Shown here one piece after another: positions 16,401-25,612 of a stretch of DNA of 64,000 bases (position 1 is the first letter of the stretch; each line of letters opens with the position of its first letter). This stretch comes from Natrialba asiatica DSM 12278. Lineage in GTDB: Archaea; Halobacteriota; Halobacteria; Halobacteriales; Natrialbaceae. The DNA is taken from assembly GCF_000337555.1 (NCBI RefSeq), contig NZ_AOIO01000040.1, forward strand, positions 1 through 64,000, read 5' to 3'. Under the pieces are notes generated by a model, which ran no database searches, was not told the DNA's origin, and was given only the letters and a program-made list of their open reading frames with translations. The position numbers were made by a program, and so were the translations under genes.

Positions 16401-17288
16401 TTACGCCGTTGCGACCGTTCGCTCGAGGTCGCGCAACTGTTCGATGCGGCGTTCCGTCGAGGGGTGAGTGCTGAACAGGCGACCGACGATGCCGGACTTT
16501 AGCGGGATGATAAAGAAGGCGTTCATCTCGGCTTCCTCGCGCAGGTCCTTGTCGGGAACGTTGTCGACCTCGCCCGAGATTTTCAGGAGTGCGGAGGCGA
16601 GGGCGGACGGATTGCCGGTGATCGCCGCAGCGCCGCGGTCGGCGGCGAACTCGCGGTAGCGCGAGAGCGCGCGGATGAGCAGGTAGCTGATGATCCAGAC
16701 GACGAGCGAGACGAGGATGGCGACGAAAATGCCGCCACCGCCGCGGTTGCCGCCGCGGCCGCGACCGCCGCCGAAGAACGCGCCCCAGCGGACGATCATG
16801 AACGCGATGGTCGAGAGGAACGAGGCGATGGTCATGACCATCATGTCCCGGTTTTTCACGTGGGCGAGTTCGTGTGCGAGGACGCCGTCGAGTTCGTCGC
16901 GGTCGAGGGTGTTCAGGAGACCGGTCGTGACGGCGACGACGGCGTTGCGCTGGTTGCGACCGGTCGCGAAGGCGTTCGGAACGTTCGAATCGACGACGGC
17001 GACCGACGGTTTCGGGAGGTCGGCCTGTTGGGAGAGGCGTTCGACCGAGCCGTGGAGTTGCGGGTACTCGTCGGCCGAGACCTTCTTCGCACCCATACTC
17101 CGGAGTGTGAGCGTGTCGCTGAAGTAGTACTGGACGAGCGAGAAGCCGCCGAACAGCAGCGCGATCATCCACAATCCGCCGTCGATGTACAGCGTGAGTA
17201 CGCCGGCGAAAACGATGTACAGTGCAAACAGCAGGAACATCGTCAGGAACATTCGAGCGCGAAGCCCCCAATCCGACTGCCAGTTCAT
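16401..17288 (-). CDS. htpX: HtpX-like membrane zinc metalloprotease (M48)
   Basis: Membrane protease for quality control of misfolded membrane proteins. Two N-terminal spans (LRARMFLTMFLLFALYIVFA, then the LWMIALLFGGFSLVQYYFS region) are followed by the catalytic HELAHVKNRD motif (about residue 138), two more spans, and the third zinc ligand glutamate in YREFAADRGAAAITGNP. A Gly/Arg-rich loop (GGGRGRGGNRGGGG) separates the middle spans, a feature of haloarchaeal HtpX. I start at 17288 (MNWQSDWGLR); a TATA-like ACTTATTT (rc of 17309-17316) lies about 25 bp upstream. Confidence 0.92.
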   Translation of the reverse strand: MNWQSDWGLRARMFLTMFLLFALYIVFAGVLTLYIDGGLWMIALLFGGFSLVQYYFSDTLTLRSMGAKKVSADEYPQLHGSVERLSQQADLPKPSVAVVDSNVPNAFATGRNQRNAVVAVTTGLLNTLDRDELDGVLAHELAHVKNRDMMVMTIASFLSTIAFMIVRWGAFFGGGRGRGGNRGGGGIFVAILVSLVVWIISYLLIRALSRYREFAADRGAAAITGNPSALASALLKISGEVDNVPDKDLREEAEMNAFFIIPLKSGIVGRLFSTHPSTERRIEQLRDLERTVATA

Positions 17289-17710
17289 AGCCTCCCCTAG
17301 GGGCTCTGACGAAATAAGTATCATGACCGTGATGGGCGGTTCGTCGGTCGAGTCGAACTAAACGTGTTACTGACAGGGCCGCGAAACGGACCGCCGCTGC
17401 AACCCCTTCGTTTCGCATGGAAACCCTGCGACGGAGGCCGTTCGATCCGAAGGGACCAGACGGCCGTCTGACGGGCGACTGACGCCGCACGTGAACTCGT
17501 CGAACCCCCTCGTTTCGTGTCGAGTTTTCACACCGTGAGATGCGATTCGGAAATTCCCAAAAGGAAAGACGGGGCGTCACAGTGGAGTGTACTGCAATCG
17601 TCGGTCGACAACGCTTGTGCCTACGCGAACGGAAGCCGCCGGCTGTTCGGGCAGAGAAACGGTACTACCGATCGGATAGAAAAGTGGCGACCCGTCCGAG
17701 AACGGGTCAC
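17289..17710. other. Intergenic region, no gene seen
   Basis: These 422 bases carry the htpX promoter at one end and the promoter of the beta-propeller gene at the other. Open frames here are short or run into known genes without domain support. Just before the ATG at 17711 there is a perfect 7-bp inverted repeat, GACCCGT-N6-ACGGGTC (17689-17708), lying between a weak TATA (GATAGAAAAG, 17676-17685) and the start codon. It could be an operator or a leader hairpin. Confidence 0.4.
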
Positions 17711-19327
17711 ATGGTCGAACATGATCGGCGGAACGTCCTGAAGTACGCCGGCCTTGCGATGACCGGCGGAGCGCTCGCAACTGGCGGTGCAGTTGCTGAT
17801 ACCACTGGGTCCGGGACCGGGGTTACCGGGACCGACGGACCGGCGGCTGAATCGCGCGGCTGGTCGTCGATCGGCGGGAACGCGGGCAACAACCCGGTCG
17901 TTTCGGCGGGCGATGCGCCCGAGACGCCGGTTACCGTCGCCTGGGAGTACGACCAGGGCGGGCCGACGGCGGTCGTCGACGGTACCGTCTACCTGACGAC
18001 CGACGGCGAGGTCCACGCCCTCGACGCGGCCGACGGCGAGGTCGAGTGGCGGACGGACGCCATCGGCGCGAGCGGTACACCCGCCGTCGCGGACGGCACC
18101 GTCTACGTCGGCGGCGAGCGCCTCACGGTGATCGACGCCGCAAACGGCGACCTCTGCTGTCAACACGATCTGGGCTACGACGAGGACATCGCCTCGCCCG
18201 TCGTCGCGAACGGCCGCGTCCTCACCGTCGGGGACGGAACGCTGTACGCGCTCGACGCCGCCGAACGCGAACTCGCCTGGGAGTTCACACCCGACGGCGA
18301 CCCGCTGTACGAGCAACCCGTCGCCGTCGGCGGCGACGCCGCGGTCGCCGTCAGCGAGTCCCGGGCGTTCGCACGTGAACTCGCGGACGGAACCGAGCGC
18401 TGGCGTCTCGACGAACCGGTCGGCGACGACGAACACGGTCGGTTCGCGAAGCCGAGCCATCGCCAGACGAGTTTCCCCGTCGCGACCGACGACGTGGTGG
18501 CGATCGGCAGCGCGGATACGGAGCCGGAAGCGATGTGGCCGCTCGGCTATACGACGCTGTACGACGTGGAAACGGGCGAGCGACGCGTGAGCAGCGAGCG
18601 TGCAGCGTTCGATCCGGCAGCGATCGCCGACGATGAACTCTACGCGCTTGAGTCGCACAACGTTCGGGGGCACGACCGAGAAACCGGTGACGAGAACTGG
18701 GACACGGCGGTCAGCACGTATCAGGTGTCCTCGCTGGCTATCGGCGACGGCACCGTCTATGCGGGCTTGACGATCGACGGAGAGGGATACGGTCCCGGCG
18801 AGGCACCCGAAGACGAAAACGGCGTGTACGCCTTCGACTCGGAGACCGGCGAGGTCGAGTGGAGCGTCGGAACAGACGAAATTCCGACGATCGCAGTCAC
18901 CGACGGGACGATCTACGCCAGTTCCGGGACCCTGGTCGCCATCCGATCCGAGAACGACGGCCGCGACGCGGAGTCGGCCGACGAGGAAGGGAACGAAGAC
19001 GAGACAAACGGCGAAAGCGACGGAGAGACGACCGATAACGGCACCGAATCCGGCGACTCTGGCTCCACCGGCGGAAACGATACCGACGAATCGGCGACCG
19101 GCGACTCGAACGAATCGGCGTCCGGAGCCGGGAACGGGAATGAAACCGGGGACGGAGGCGGAGATGGCAACTTGGGCGAAGGAAACGTCGAATCGGAAGC
19201 CGACTCGAACGAGGAGAGCGAGGGAATGCCCGGTTTCACCGCCGGTGCAGGTGTCGTCGGTGCCGCGGCGGGGATCGAAGCCCTCCGCCGCCGAACCGAC
19301 GCGGACACGGACGACACGGACGCGTAA
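17711..19327 (+). CDS. Tat-exported PQQ-like beta-propeller protein with PGF-CTERM anchor
   Basis: A surface protein. The N-terminus has a twin-arginine signal (DRRNVLKYAGLAMTGGALA). The middle (~50-415) is a beta-propeller of PQQ-like repeats, each around a VDGTVYLTTDG-type strand followed by LDAADGEVEW. A ~90-residue Asn/Glu/Ser-rich linker, probably glycosylated, follows, and the protein ends with a PGF-CTERM signal (MPGFTAGAGVVGAAAGIEAL, then RRR) that archaeosortase would cleave for lipid attachment. The start is at 17711, directly before the RR motif; the open frame further upstream is not signal-like. Ligand unknown; enzyme function is not implied by the fold. Confidence 0.85.
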   Translation: MVEHDRRNVLKYAGLAMTGGALATGGAVADTTGSGTGVTGTDGPAAESRGWSSIGGNAGNNPVVSAGDAPETPVTVAWEYDQGGPTAVVDGTVYLTTDGEVHALDAADGEVEWRTDAIGASGTPAVADGTVYVGGERLTVIDAANGDLCCQHDLGYDEDIASPVVANGRVLTVGDGTLYALDAAERELAWEFTPDGDPLYEQPVAVGGDAAVAVSESRAFARELADGTERWRLDEPVGDDEHGRFAKPSHRQTSFPVATDDVVAIGSADTEPEAMWPLGYTTLYDVETGERRVSSERAAFDPAAIADDELYALESHNVRGHDRETGDENWDTAVSTYQVSSLAIGDGTVYAGLTIDGEGYGPGEAPEDENGVYAFDSETGEVEWSVGTDEIPTIAVTDGTIYASSGTLVAIRSENDGRDAESADEEGNEDETNGESDGETTDNGTESGDSGSTGGNDTDESATGDSNESASGAGNGNETGDGGGDGNLGEGNVESEADSNEESEGMPGFTAGAGVVGAAAGIEALRRRTDADTDDTDA

Positions 19328-19492
19328 TCCGAGACGCTGCTGCTATTTTCGGTTCCCCTCCCTCGTCCGCCGCTCAGTACTCACTGCCCGCCGCCCACCG
19401 CTTACCGCTCACTGCGTCGGCGGCTTGCTGGACAAACGGGTCGCCGAGTCGACGGCTCGAGGACTCGACCGTCCACACGTACAGAGCGCGCC

Positions 19493-19500
19493 GTTTAACT
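19493..19500 (+). promoter_or_regulatory. TATA box of nmd3
   Basis: GTTTAACT in CGCGCCGTTTAACTCTCC, about 27 bp before the ATG at 19524. Confidence 0.5.
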
Positions 19501-19523
19501 CTCCCAGCCACTAATCGGGGATA

Positions 19524-20672
19524 ATGAGTGATTCTCGCGCGTTCTGTCCCCGATGTGGGGACCCCGTTCCCGAGCGATCGGCCGACGACGCCGACGCCGA
19601 CGCCGCCGACCCACTCCGCCCCGGCAGCGAGGTCGATCTCTGTGATTCCTGCTATTTCGACGAGTTCGACTTCGTGGACGCGCCGGACCGAATCGACGTG
19701 CGCGTCTGCGCCCGTTGTGGGGCGGTCTACCAGGGGAACCGCTGGGTCGACGTGGGGGCACAGGACTACACGGATATCGCGATCGAACAGGTGAGCGACG
19801 CGCTCTCGGTGCACGTCGATGTCGACGATGTCGCCTGGCAGGTCGAACCCGAACAGGTCGACGAGAACACGATCCGAATGCACTGTTTTTTCACCGGTGT
19901 CGTGCGGGGAACGCCGGTCGAAGAGCAGGTCACGGTCCCGGTCAAGATCGCCCGCCAGACCTGCACCCGCTGCGGCCGGATCGCCGGCGACTACTACGCC
20001 AGCATCGTTCAGATCCGCGCTGAGGGACGCACTCCGACGAGCGAAGAAACCGAGCGAGCGGAGGAAATCGCCCACGACATCGTCGCCGACATGGAGGCGA
20101 CGGGCGACCGCAACGCCTTCGTCACCGAAATCGGCGAGACCGACGACGGCCTGAACATCAAGGTCTCGACCAACAAGATCGGCAAGAAAATCTCGAACAA
20201 GATGGTCGAAGAGTTCGGCGGCACGATCAACGACGCCGAAACGCTCGTCACCGAAGACGAGGACGGCAACGAAGTCTACCGCGTCACCTTCGCCGTTCGC
20301 CTGCCGCCGTACACGCCGGGCGACGTTATCGAACTCGATGACGACGACGAGGGACCGGTCCTCGTCCGCAGCGCCCACGGGAACCTCAAGGGTATTCGGG
20401 TGACGACCGGCGAGCGCTACGAGGCCGATTACGAGGAGGGGGCTTCGCCCGACGCCCGCAAACTCGGGGAACACGAGGATGCCGCGGAGACGACCGTCGT
20501 CACCGTCGAAGACGAGAACGCCGTCCAGGTACTGGACCCCGAAACGTACCGGGCCACGACCGTCTCCCGGCCGGACTACTTCGATCCCGCCGCCGAGACG
20601 GTGCCCGTCCTGAAGAGCCGCGCCGGACTGCACATTCTGCCCGACGAGGGCGAGACGGAGGAGGCGACGTGA
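19524..20672 (+). CDS. nmd3: NMD3-family ribosome-associated protein
   Basis: Archaeal relative of eukaryotic Nmd3, the 60S export adaptor. The N-terminal zinc region has CxxC pairs: FCPRCGD, LCDSC, VCARCG, and later TCTRCGR, as in the Nmd3 family. The middle carries the LNIKVSTNKIGKKISNKMVE segment typical of the archaeal proteins, and an OB-like domain (PPYTPGDVIELDDDDEGP) follows. The function in archaea, which have no nucleus, is presumably late 50S maturation. Its stop overlaps the GTG start of taw2 (GTGA), so the two are co-transcribed. Confidence 0.9.
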   Translation: MSDSRAFCPRCGDPVPERSADDADADAADPLRPGSEVDLCDSCYFDEFDFVDAPDRIDVRVCARCGAVYQGNRWVDVGAQDYTDIAIEQVSDALSVHVDVDDVAWQVEPEQVDENTIRMHCFFTGVVRGTPVEEQVTVPVKIARQTCTRCGRIAGDYYASIVQIRAEGRTPTSEETERAEEIAHDIVADMEATGDRNAFVTEIGETDDGLNIKVSTNKIGKKISNKMVEEFGGTINDAETLVTEDEDGNEVYRVTFAVRLPPYTPGDVIELDDDDEGPVLVRSAHGNLKGIRVTTGERYEADYEEGASPDARKLGEHEDAAETTVVTVEDENAVQVLDPETYRATTVSRPDYFDPAAETVPVLKSRAGLHILPDEGETEEAT

Positions 20673-21964
20673 CGGACGACACTCCCGACGGCGGCCCGCG
20701 GAACAGCGACGCCGACGAACTCCTCGACCGAATGACCGCCGACGCGCCGCTCGCCGCCATCGTCGAAAAGCCGCGTGCGGAGACTGCGATCGAATCACTG
20801 CGCGCCGAGGGCGTCTACGACGACTCGCGACGCGTTCGCGAGACCGATACCGAGAGAATCGCGCTGCCGATCACCGAGCCGCCCATCGAGACTGCCGTGC
20901 TCGATGTCGTCCGACAACTCGATCCCGACCCGCGCACGACCGACCTTTCCGACCTGCTCGCCGAGCGCGGCTGGAGCGAGGCCGAACTCGAGTCAGCTCC
21001 GAACTCGTGGGCCGTCATCGGCTCGGTGATCCAGGTCACGGTTCCGGAGGGGGTTCCGGACGACCAAGACGGAACGCGAGAGCGAGAACAGGGACGGGAA
21101 CGGAAACGGGACCGAGAACGGGAACTCGGCGAAGCCCTCCTCGAACTCCACGGCGAGGCCGACAGCGTGATCGCAGACGAAGGCATCGCCACCGAGGGCG
21201 AGGCGGGCCGCGTGCGCGAACCGCGAACGCGACACCTCGCCGGCGAGCGCGATACGGAGACGATCCACACGGAACACGGCACGAAGTACGGTCTCGATCC
21301 GACGGCAGTCATGTTCTCGCCGGGCAACCAGGCCGAGCGCGTCCGGATGGGTGAACGCTGCGCACCTGGCGAGCGCGTCTTCGACATGTTCGCCGGGATC
21401 GGCTACTTCACGCTGCCGATGGCCCGCGCCGGCGCGCAGGTGACAGCAACCGAGATCAACCCCACCGCGTTTCGCTACCTGGTCGAGAACGCACTCTTGA
21501 ACGACGTGAGCGAGCACGTCGACGCCTACATGACCGACTGCCGCGACCTGGCGGGCGAAATCGACGCCGACCGTGTCGTTATGGGCTACTACGGCAGCGG
21601 CGGCCATTCAGATGGGGGAACGAAAACGGGAACGGAAACGGAATCGGGAACGAACGCGGAATCCACCTCCGAACACGAACCCTATTTCGAATCCAAAGTC
21701 GAAGCCGAACCCGAACCCGAGTTCACCGCGAGAACAGACGCCGCCCACACGTTCCTCGACGACGCCCTCGACGCCCTCGTCTCCGGCGGGACCCTCCACT
21801 ACCACGAAGCGACCCCCGAAACACTGCTCTGGGAGCGGCCACTCGAGCGCGTCGAAACCGCGATCGACGCCGCCGGCCGAACGCTCACTGAACTCGAGCG
21901 CCGCCGCGTCAAGAGCCACAGCGCCGGCGTCGACCACGTCGTTCTCGACGCGACCGTCGAGTGA
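20669..21964 (+). CDS. taw2: tRNA wybutosine aminocarboxypropyltransferase Taw2 (Trm5-like)
   Basis: Transfers the 3-amino-3-carboxypropyl group of SAM to the tricyclic base at position 37 of tRNA-Phe. Seen: the VMFSPGNQAERVRMGER block preceding the Rossmann fold, motif I FDMFAGIGYFTLPMARAGA, motif II TATEINPTAFRYLVENA, and the MGYYG segment where Trm5 has NLP, which favours Taw2 over Trm5. Start is a GTG overlapping nmd3. Two low-complexity inserts break the conserved core: an Arg/Glu-rich run (~residues 130-152) and a Thr/Glu/Ser/Pro-rich run (~310-350) right after the MGYYG motif, both coded by near-repeats of ACGGRA hexamers. A Trm5-like role is the alternative. Confidence 0.8.
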   Translation: MTDDTPDGGPRNSDADELLDRMTADAPLAAIVEKPRAETAIESLRAEGVYDDSRRVRETDTERIALPITEPPIETAVLDVVRQLDPDPRTTDLSDLLAERGWSEAELESAPNSWAVIGSVIQVTVPEGVPDDQDGTREREQGRERKRDRERELGEALLELHGEADSVIADEGIATEGEAGRVREPRTRHLAGERDTETIHTEHGTKYGLDPTAVMFSPGNQAERVRMGERCAPGERVFDMFAGIGYFTLPMARAGAQVTATEINPTAFRYLVENALLNDVSEHVDAYMTDCRDLAGEIDADRVVMGYYGSGGHSDGGTKTGTETESGTNAESTSEHEPYFESKVEAEPEPEFTARTDAAHTFLDDALDALVSGGTLHYHEATPETLLWERPLERVETAIDAAGRTLTELERRRVKSHSAGVDHVVLDATVE

Positions 21965-22123
21965 GGGTCCCGCGGGACGTGCTGTCGCTTCTGGTGTAAC
22001 GCTCGCTGCTGACCCTGAACGGTGCAGTGAGGCTCAGCTACATATCCGAAAACCGAGTTTCTAGAGACGGAGTAATGGCTTGAGCGAGATGAGCGGCTGA
22101 AAACGGGAGTAGGCGGTCAGTAA

Positions 22124-22138
22124 CGCGAATTGTTCGCG
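22124..22138. promoter_or_regulatory. Inverted repeat CGCGAA-TTG-TTCGCG
   Basis: Perfect 6-bp arms with a 3-bp spacer, overlapping the upstream edge of the AT-rich promoter of the protease gene. Arm and spacer sizes fit a dimeric helix-turn-helix regulator site. No binding is known. Confidence 0.4.
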
Positions 22139-22187
22139 CGTTTAACCTTATAGCACATATACTTTTTGGCCGATTTCTACCGCAGAT

Positions 22188-22203
22188 AATGGTTATTACC
22201 ATT
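22188..22203. promoter_or_regulatory. Palindrome AATGGT-TATT-ACCATT
   Basis: Perfect 6-bp arms around TATT, just downstream of the TATA-like runs at 22140-22170, where a repressor would block initiation. It could also form a leader hairpin in the transcript. Confidence 0.45.
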
Positions 22204-22267
22204 TAACGAGATATTCATTGGAGTGTGACTGTGTCGCAAAAGGAAACGATGCGACACGAACAGAGAC

Positions 22268-25200
22268 ATGAGTCGACACACATCGAAATCAGCGGTAATA
22301 CGGAGTATGGCAGTCGTCTTTGCCCTCCTCATGATCACGTCGGTCCCGGCGATGGCGGGGATCAGCGGATCGAACGGGGCAACGGAGACAACACAATCAG
22401 CACCAGCGGATGCTATCGAAGAGTCGCTCCGCACGGCGGACGGGACGACCGAGATGATCGTCCGGTTCGAGAGCGCTGACCCCGCCGCTGCGACGAGTTC
22501 AGCCGATGCCATCGAGATGATGCAATCGCAGGCGGACGAGTCGCAGACGAAAGCCCAGAAGTGGGCGGCAGAGACCGACGGCGTCGAGTTCGTCGAGAGC
22601 TTCTGGATCGCGAACGCGGCGCTCCTGGAGGTCGACACGGACGAAGTGTCGCCGAAGGAGGTGCTTCGGTACACCGGTGGCGAACGCCTTCACGAGAACT
22701 TCGAGCTGTCGCTCCCGGAGAGCCAGTCCGACGCTGACGAGAGCTACTCGCCGGCCAACGAGAGCGCCAACGTCACGTACGGACTCGACATGATCAACGC
22801 GACCGAGGTCTGGGACGAACACGGCACCCAGGGCGAGGGCGCTGGCGTCGCCGTGCTCGACACCGGCGTCGACGGCGACCACCCGGACATCGACATCGCC
22901 GACGAGAACTGGCAGGAGTTCGATAGCAACGGCGAGCCGGTCGACTCCGAGCCGAACGACGGCCAGGGTCACGGGACGCACGTGAGCGGCACGGTCTCCG
23001 GATCGGACGATCCGGCCGGTGACGTTCCCGCCTTCGGCGTCGCACCCGACGCTGAACTCTACCACGGGAAGGTGCTCGACGACAGCGGCGGCGGTACGTT
23101 CGCCCAGATCATCGCCGGGATGGAGTGGGCAGTCGACGACACCGACGCCGACGTGGTCTCGATGAGTCTCGGCGCGGCCGGCTACGACAGCCAGATGATG
23201 GAGCCGTCCGAGAACGCCCGCGACGCGGGCGTCGTGCTCGTGACGTCCGCCGGCAACTCCGGTGACGGCGTCAGTGGCACGCCCGGAAACATCTATCCGA
23301 ACTTCGCCAGCGGTGCCGTCGACGCGGAGCACAACGTCGCCTCGTTCTCGAGCGGCGAAGAGATCGAGACGGCCGAAGCCTATCCCGACGCGCCCGAGTA
23401 CTGGCCCGACAACTACACGGTACCGAACGCGGCAGCGCCCGGCGTCGACGTGCTGAGTTCGGTGCCCGGCGGCGGCTACGACGACACCTACTCGGGAACG
23501 TCGATGTCCGCACCGCACCACGCGGGAGCGTTCGCGCTGATGATCGCCGCCTCCGGCGGCGACGCCGACCGCGAGATGCTCTACGACGCGATGGAGGAGA
23601 CCGCCTGGAAGCCCGCCGACTGGGACGAACCCGACGACGAGTACGACACCCGCTACGGCATGGGTATCATCGACGTCGCAGCCGCGACGAACATGGTCGC
23701 ACTCGACAGCGGAATCGACGGCACCGTCACGGACGCCGCCGGTGAGCCGATCGACGGCGCAACCGTCGCCATCGAAGACGGTATCGAGACCGAAACCGAC
23801 GCGAACGGTGAGTACAGCCTGGTCGCTCCGGCCGGCACCCACACCGTCACCGTCGACGGCTTCGGCTACGAGTCGACCGGCGCCGACGTGACCGTCACCG
23901 AAGAAAACACCACCGTCCAGGACTTCGAACTCGCCGACGCGCTCGACGCCGAACTGGCCGACGGCCAGCCCAACGGCGTCGAAGGCGGCGATGCGATCAC
24001 CGTGACGACAACCGTTGCGAACGCCGAAACGGTTACCGTCGACCTCGCGGGCGACTACGACCCCGCGGACGCGACGCTGTACGTCGAGGGCGAGGAAGCC
24101 GCATTCGGCGAACCCGTCGACCTCGACGGACCGATCTCGGACGAGTTGACGATCACCGTCGAAACGACCGAAGATACCGCGGGTGAACTCTCGCTCGAGC
24201 AGACGATCGGCGGCATGGGCGACGAACTGACCGTAAGCACCGGTCCGACGATGGTCTTCGAGGAGTACGTTCCCGTCGCCGTCGTGGACGATGCCGGCGC
24301 CCAGGGAGAAGCCGTCGCCGACACGCTCGACGGCTCGCTTCCGGAAATGTACGACCCCGTCGTGACGACGTCCGACGAGGCGATGGACGGCTACGACGTG
24401 ATCGTCGTTCAGAACATCGAGACGGCGAACGCCGACGAGTTCGTCAGCGCGACCGAAGGGGGCGACACCGGCGTCGTCTACCTCGATCAGTGGGGCGACG
24501 GAAGTAACGGCATTCCGGCCCACTCCAACGCGACCGGCGAGCCGGCATCCACGTTCGAGGACGACCTCGTCTCGCCGCCGCTCGGATACGAACTGACCGC
24601 CGACCACGAGATCTTCGAGGGCGTCGGTGAGGCCGGCGATACCGTCGACCTCCACACCGCGCTCTTCGGCGACCACACCTGGTTCGACGGCACCGAGTAC
24701 GACGTGCTCGCGGAGACGACCGTTACTGGATCACCGGTCGGTTCCGGCTTCGCCGTCGACGACGAGAGTTCAACGATCCTGGCGTCGAACCTGGGATACA
24801 CGACCTTCGTCACCGGCGGTGACTACACGGCCGACGCCGACGCGATTCTGGCGAACTCGGTCGAGTACCTTGTTTCGGGTACTGACGAACCGGAGAGCGC
24901 CCTCATGTTCGGCGAGGGCGACTATATGGGATCCATCGGCGAGACGACGACGGTCGAGATCAACACGACCGCCGAGGCCGTGGCCGGCTACGAGACGCAA
25001 GTCCACTTCGACCCCGACGTCGTGCAGGTCGAGGGCGTCGCCGGCGTCGACTTCGCGGACCCGGTCACGAGTATCGACAACGAGAACGGCACGGTCTCGC
25101 TCGCACAGGCCCAGAGCAGCACCGAAACGATGCCGACCCTCGCCGAGATCGACTTCGAGTTCATCGGGGAGAGCGACAACGAAACCGAACTCGTGTTCGA

Positions 25201-25480
25201 CGCGGACAACACCTACCTCAACGACGAAGCGGGCGAGGTCAACGTCACGCTGGTCGACGGAACGATCGCATCGGCCTGGCCCGGTGACGTGAACGCCGAC
25301 GGGGCGGTCAACCCGCTGGACGCGACGCTGACCCAGCAGTACCTCACCGGCGAGGAACCAACCGGCACCTTCCACGAGGAACTCGCCGACATGAACGACA
25401 ACGGCGAAGTCGACGCCGGCGACGTGACGAACATCCTCGAGGAGATCGTCAGCACGCACGGCATCGAAGCGCTCGCGTAA
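22268..25480 (+). CDS. Secreted subtilisin-like protease with cohesin and dockerin domains
   Basis: A 1070-residue extracellular serine protease. Domains in order: a signal peptide (~1-30, VVFALLMITSVPAMAG, like the haloarchaeal surface-glycoprotein signal); an I9-like propeptide (~55-150, TEMIVRFES... then EVLRYTGGER); the S8 catalytic domain with D198 (VLDTGVDGDHPD), H235 (GHGTHVSG), N330 (TSAGNSG) and S412 (GTSMSAPHHAG); a carboxypeptidase-regulatory-like fold (~483-558); a long region of unknown fold including a Rossmann-like segment (VAVVDDAGAQGEAVADTL); a cohesin-type domain (~876-1000); and a C-terminal dockerin with two calcium loops (DVNADGAVNPLDATL and DMNDNGEVDAGDVTNIL). Neighbour at 25613 is a membrane-anchored cohesin protein. 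The protein is very acidic, as expected for activity in salt. Confidence 0.92.
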   Translation: MSRHTSKSAVIRSMAVVFALLMITSVPAMAGISGSNGATETTQSAPADAIEESLRTADGTTEMIVRFESADPAAATSSADAIEMMQSQADESQTKAQKWAAETDGVEFVESFWIANAALLEVDTDEVSPKEVLRYTGGERLHENFELSLPESQSDADESYSPANESANVTYGLDMINATEVWDEHGTQGEGAGVAVLDTGVDGDHPDIDIADENWQEFDSNGEPVDSEPNDGQGHGTHVSGTVSGSDDPAGDVPAFGVAPDAELYHGKVLDDSGGGTFAQIIAGMEWAVDDTDADVVSMSLGAAGYDSQMMEPSENARDAGVVLVTSAGNSGDGVSGTPGNIYPNFASGAVDAEHNVASFSSGEEIETAEAYPDAPEYWPDNYTVPNAAAPGVDVLSSVPGGGYDDTYSGTSMSAPHHAGAFALMIAASGGDADREMLYDAMEETAWKPADWDEPDDEYDTRYGMGIIDVAAATNMVALDSGIDGTVTDAAGEPIDGATVAIEDGIETETDANGEYSLVAPAGTHTVTVDGFGYESTGADVTVTEENTTVQDFELADALDAELADGQPNGVEGGDAITVTTTVANAETVTVDLAGDYDPADATLYVEGEEAAFGEPVDLDGPISDELTITVETTEDTAGELSLEQTIGGMGDELTVSTGPTMVFEEYVPVAVVDDAGAQGEAVADTLDGSLPEMYDPVVTTSDEAMDGYDVIVVQNIETANADEFVSATEGGDTGVVYLDQWGDGSNGIPAHSNATGEPASTFEDDLVSPPLGYELTADHEIFEGVGEAGDTVDLHTALFGDHTWFDGTEYDVLAETTVTGSPVGSGFAVDDESSTILASNLGYTTFVTGGDYTADADAILANSVEYLVSGTDEPESALMFGEGDYMGSIGETTTVEINTTAEAVAGYETQVHFDPDVVQVEGVAGVDFADPVTSIDNENGTVSLAQAQSSTETMPTLAEIDFEFIGESDNETELVFDADNTYLNDEAGEVNVTLVDGTIASAWPGDVNADGAVNPLDATLTQQYLTGEEPTGTFHEELADMNDNGEVDAGDVTNILEEIVSTHGIEALA

Positions 25481-25612
25481 GCAGCCGACAGCACAGGCTA
25501 CGAGACACACCATCGAATCGCCACGCGGCGATTCCGTCTGTAACCGCGGGTCGAACTGGGACACGACCGCACGGCCGCAGACCGCAGGAAACTCACATTA
25601 TTTCCAGATTCA

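Larger units (their letters stand above)
21965..22267. other. Promoter region of the S8 protease gene
   Basis: No gene in these 303 bases. Composition becomes AT-rich from about 22130 onward. The region holds TTTAACCTTATAG and ATATACTTTTTGG as TATA candidates (22139-22170) and two perfect inverted repeats, described separately. Distance from these to the ATG at 22268 is about 100 bp, so the transcript may carry a leader, unlike most genes here. Confidence 0.5.

Noticed and set aside
22499-24676. 725-codon minus-strand ORF opposite the protease
   Set aside because: Mirror of a high-GC gene; no recognisable domain and the protease frame has full catalytic and domain support.
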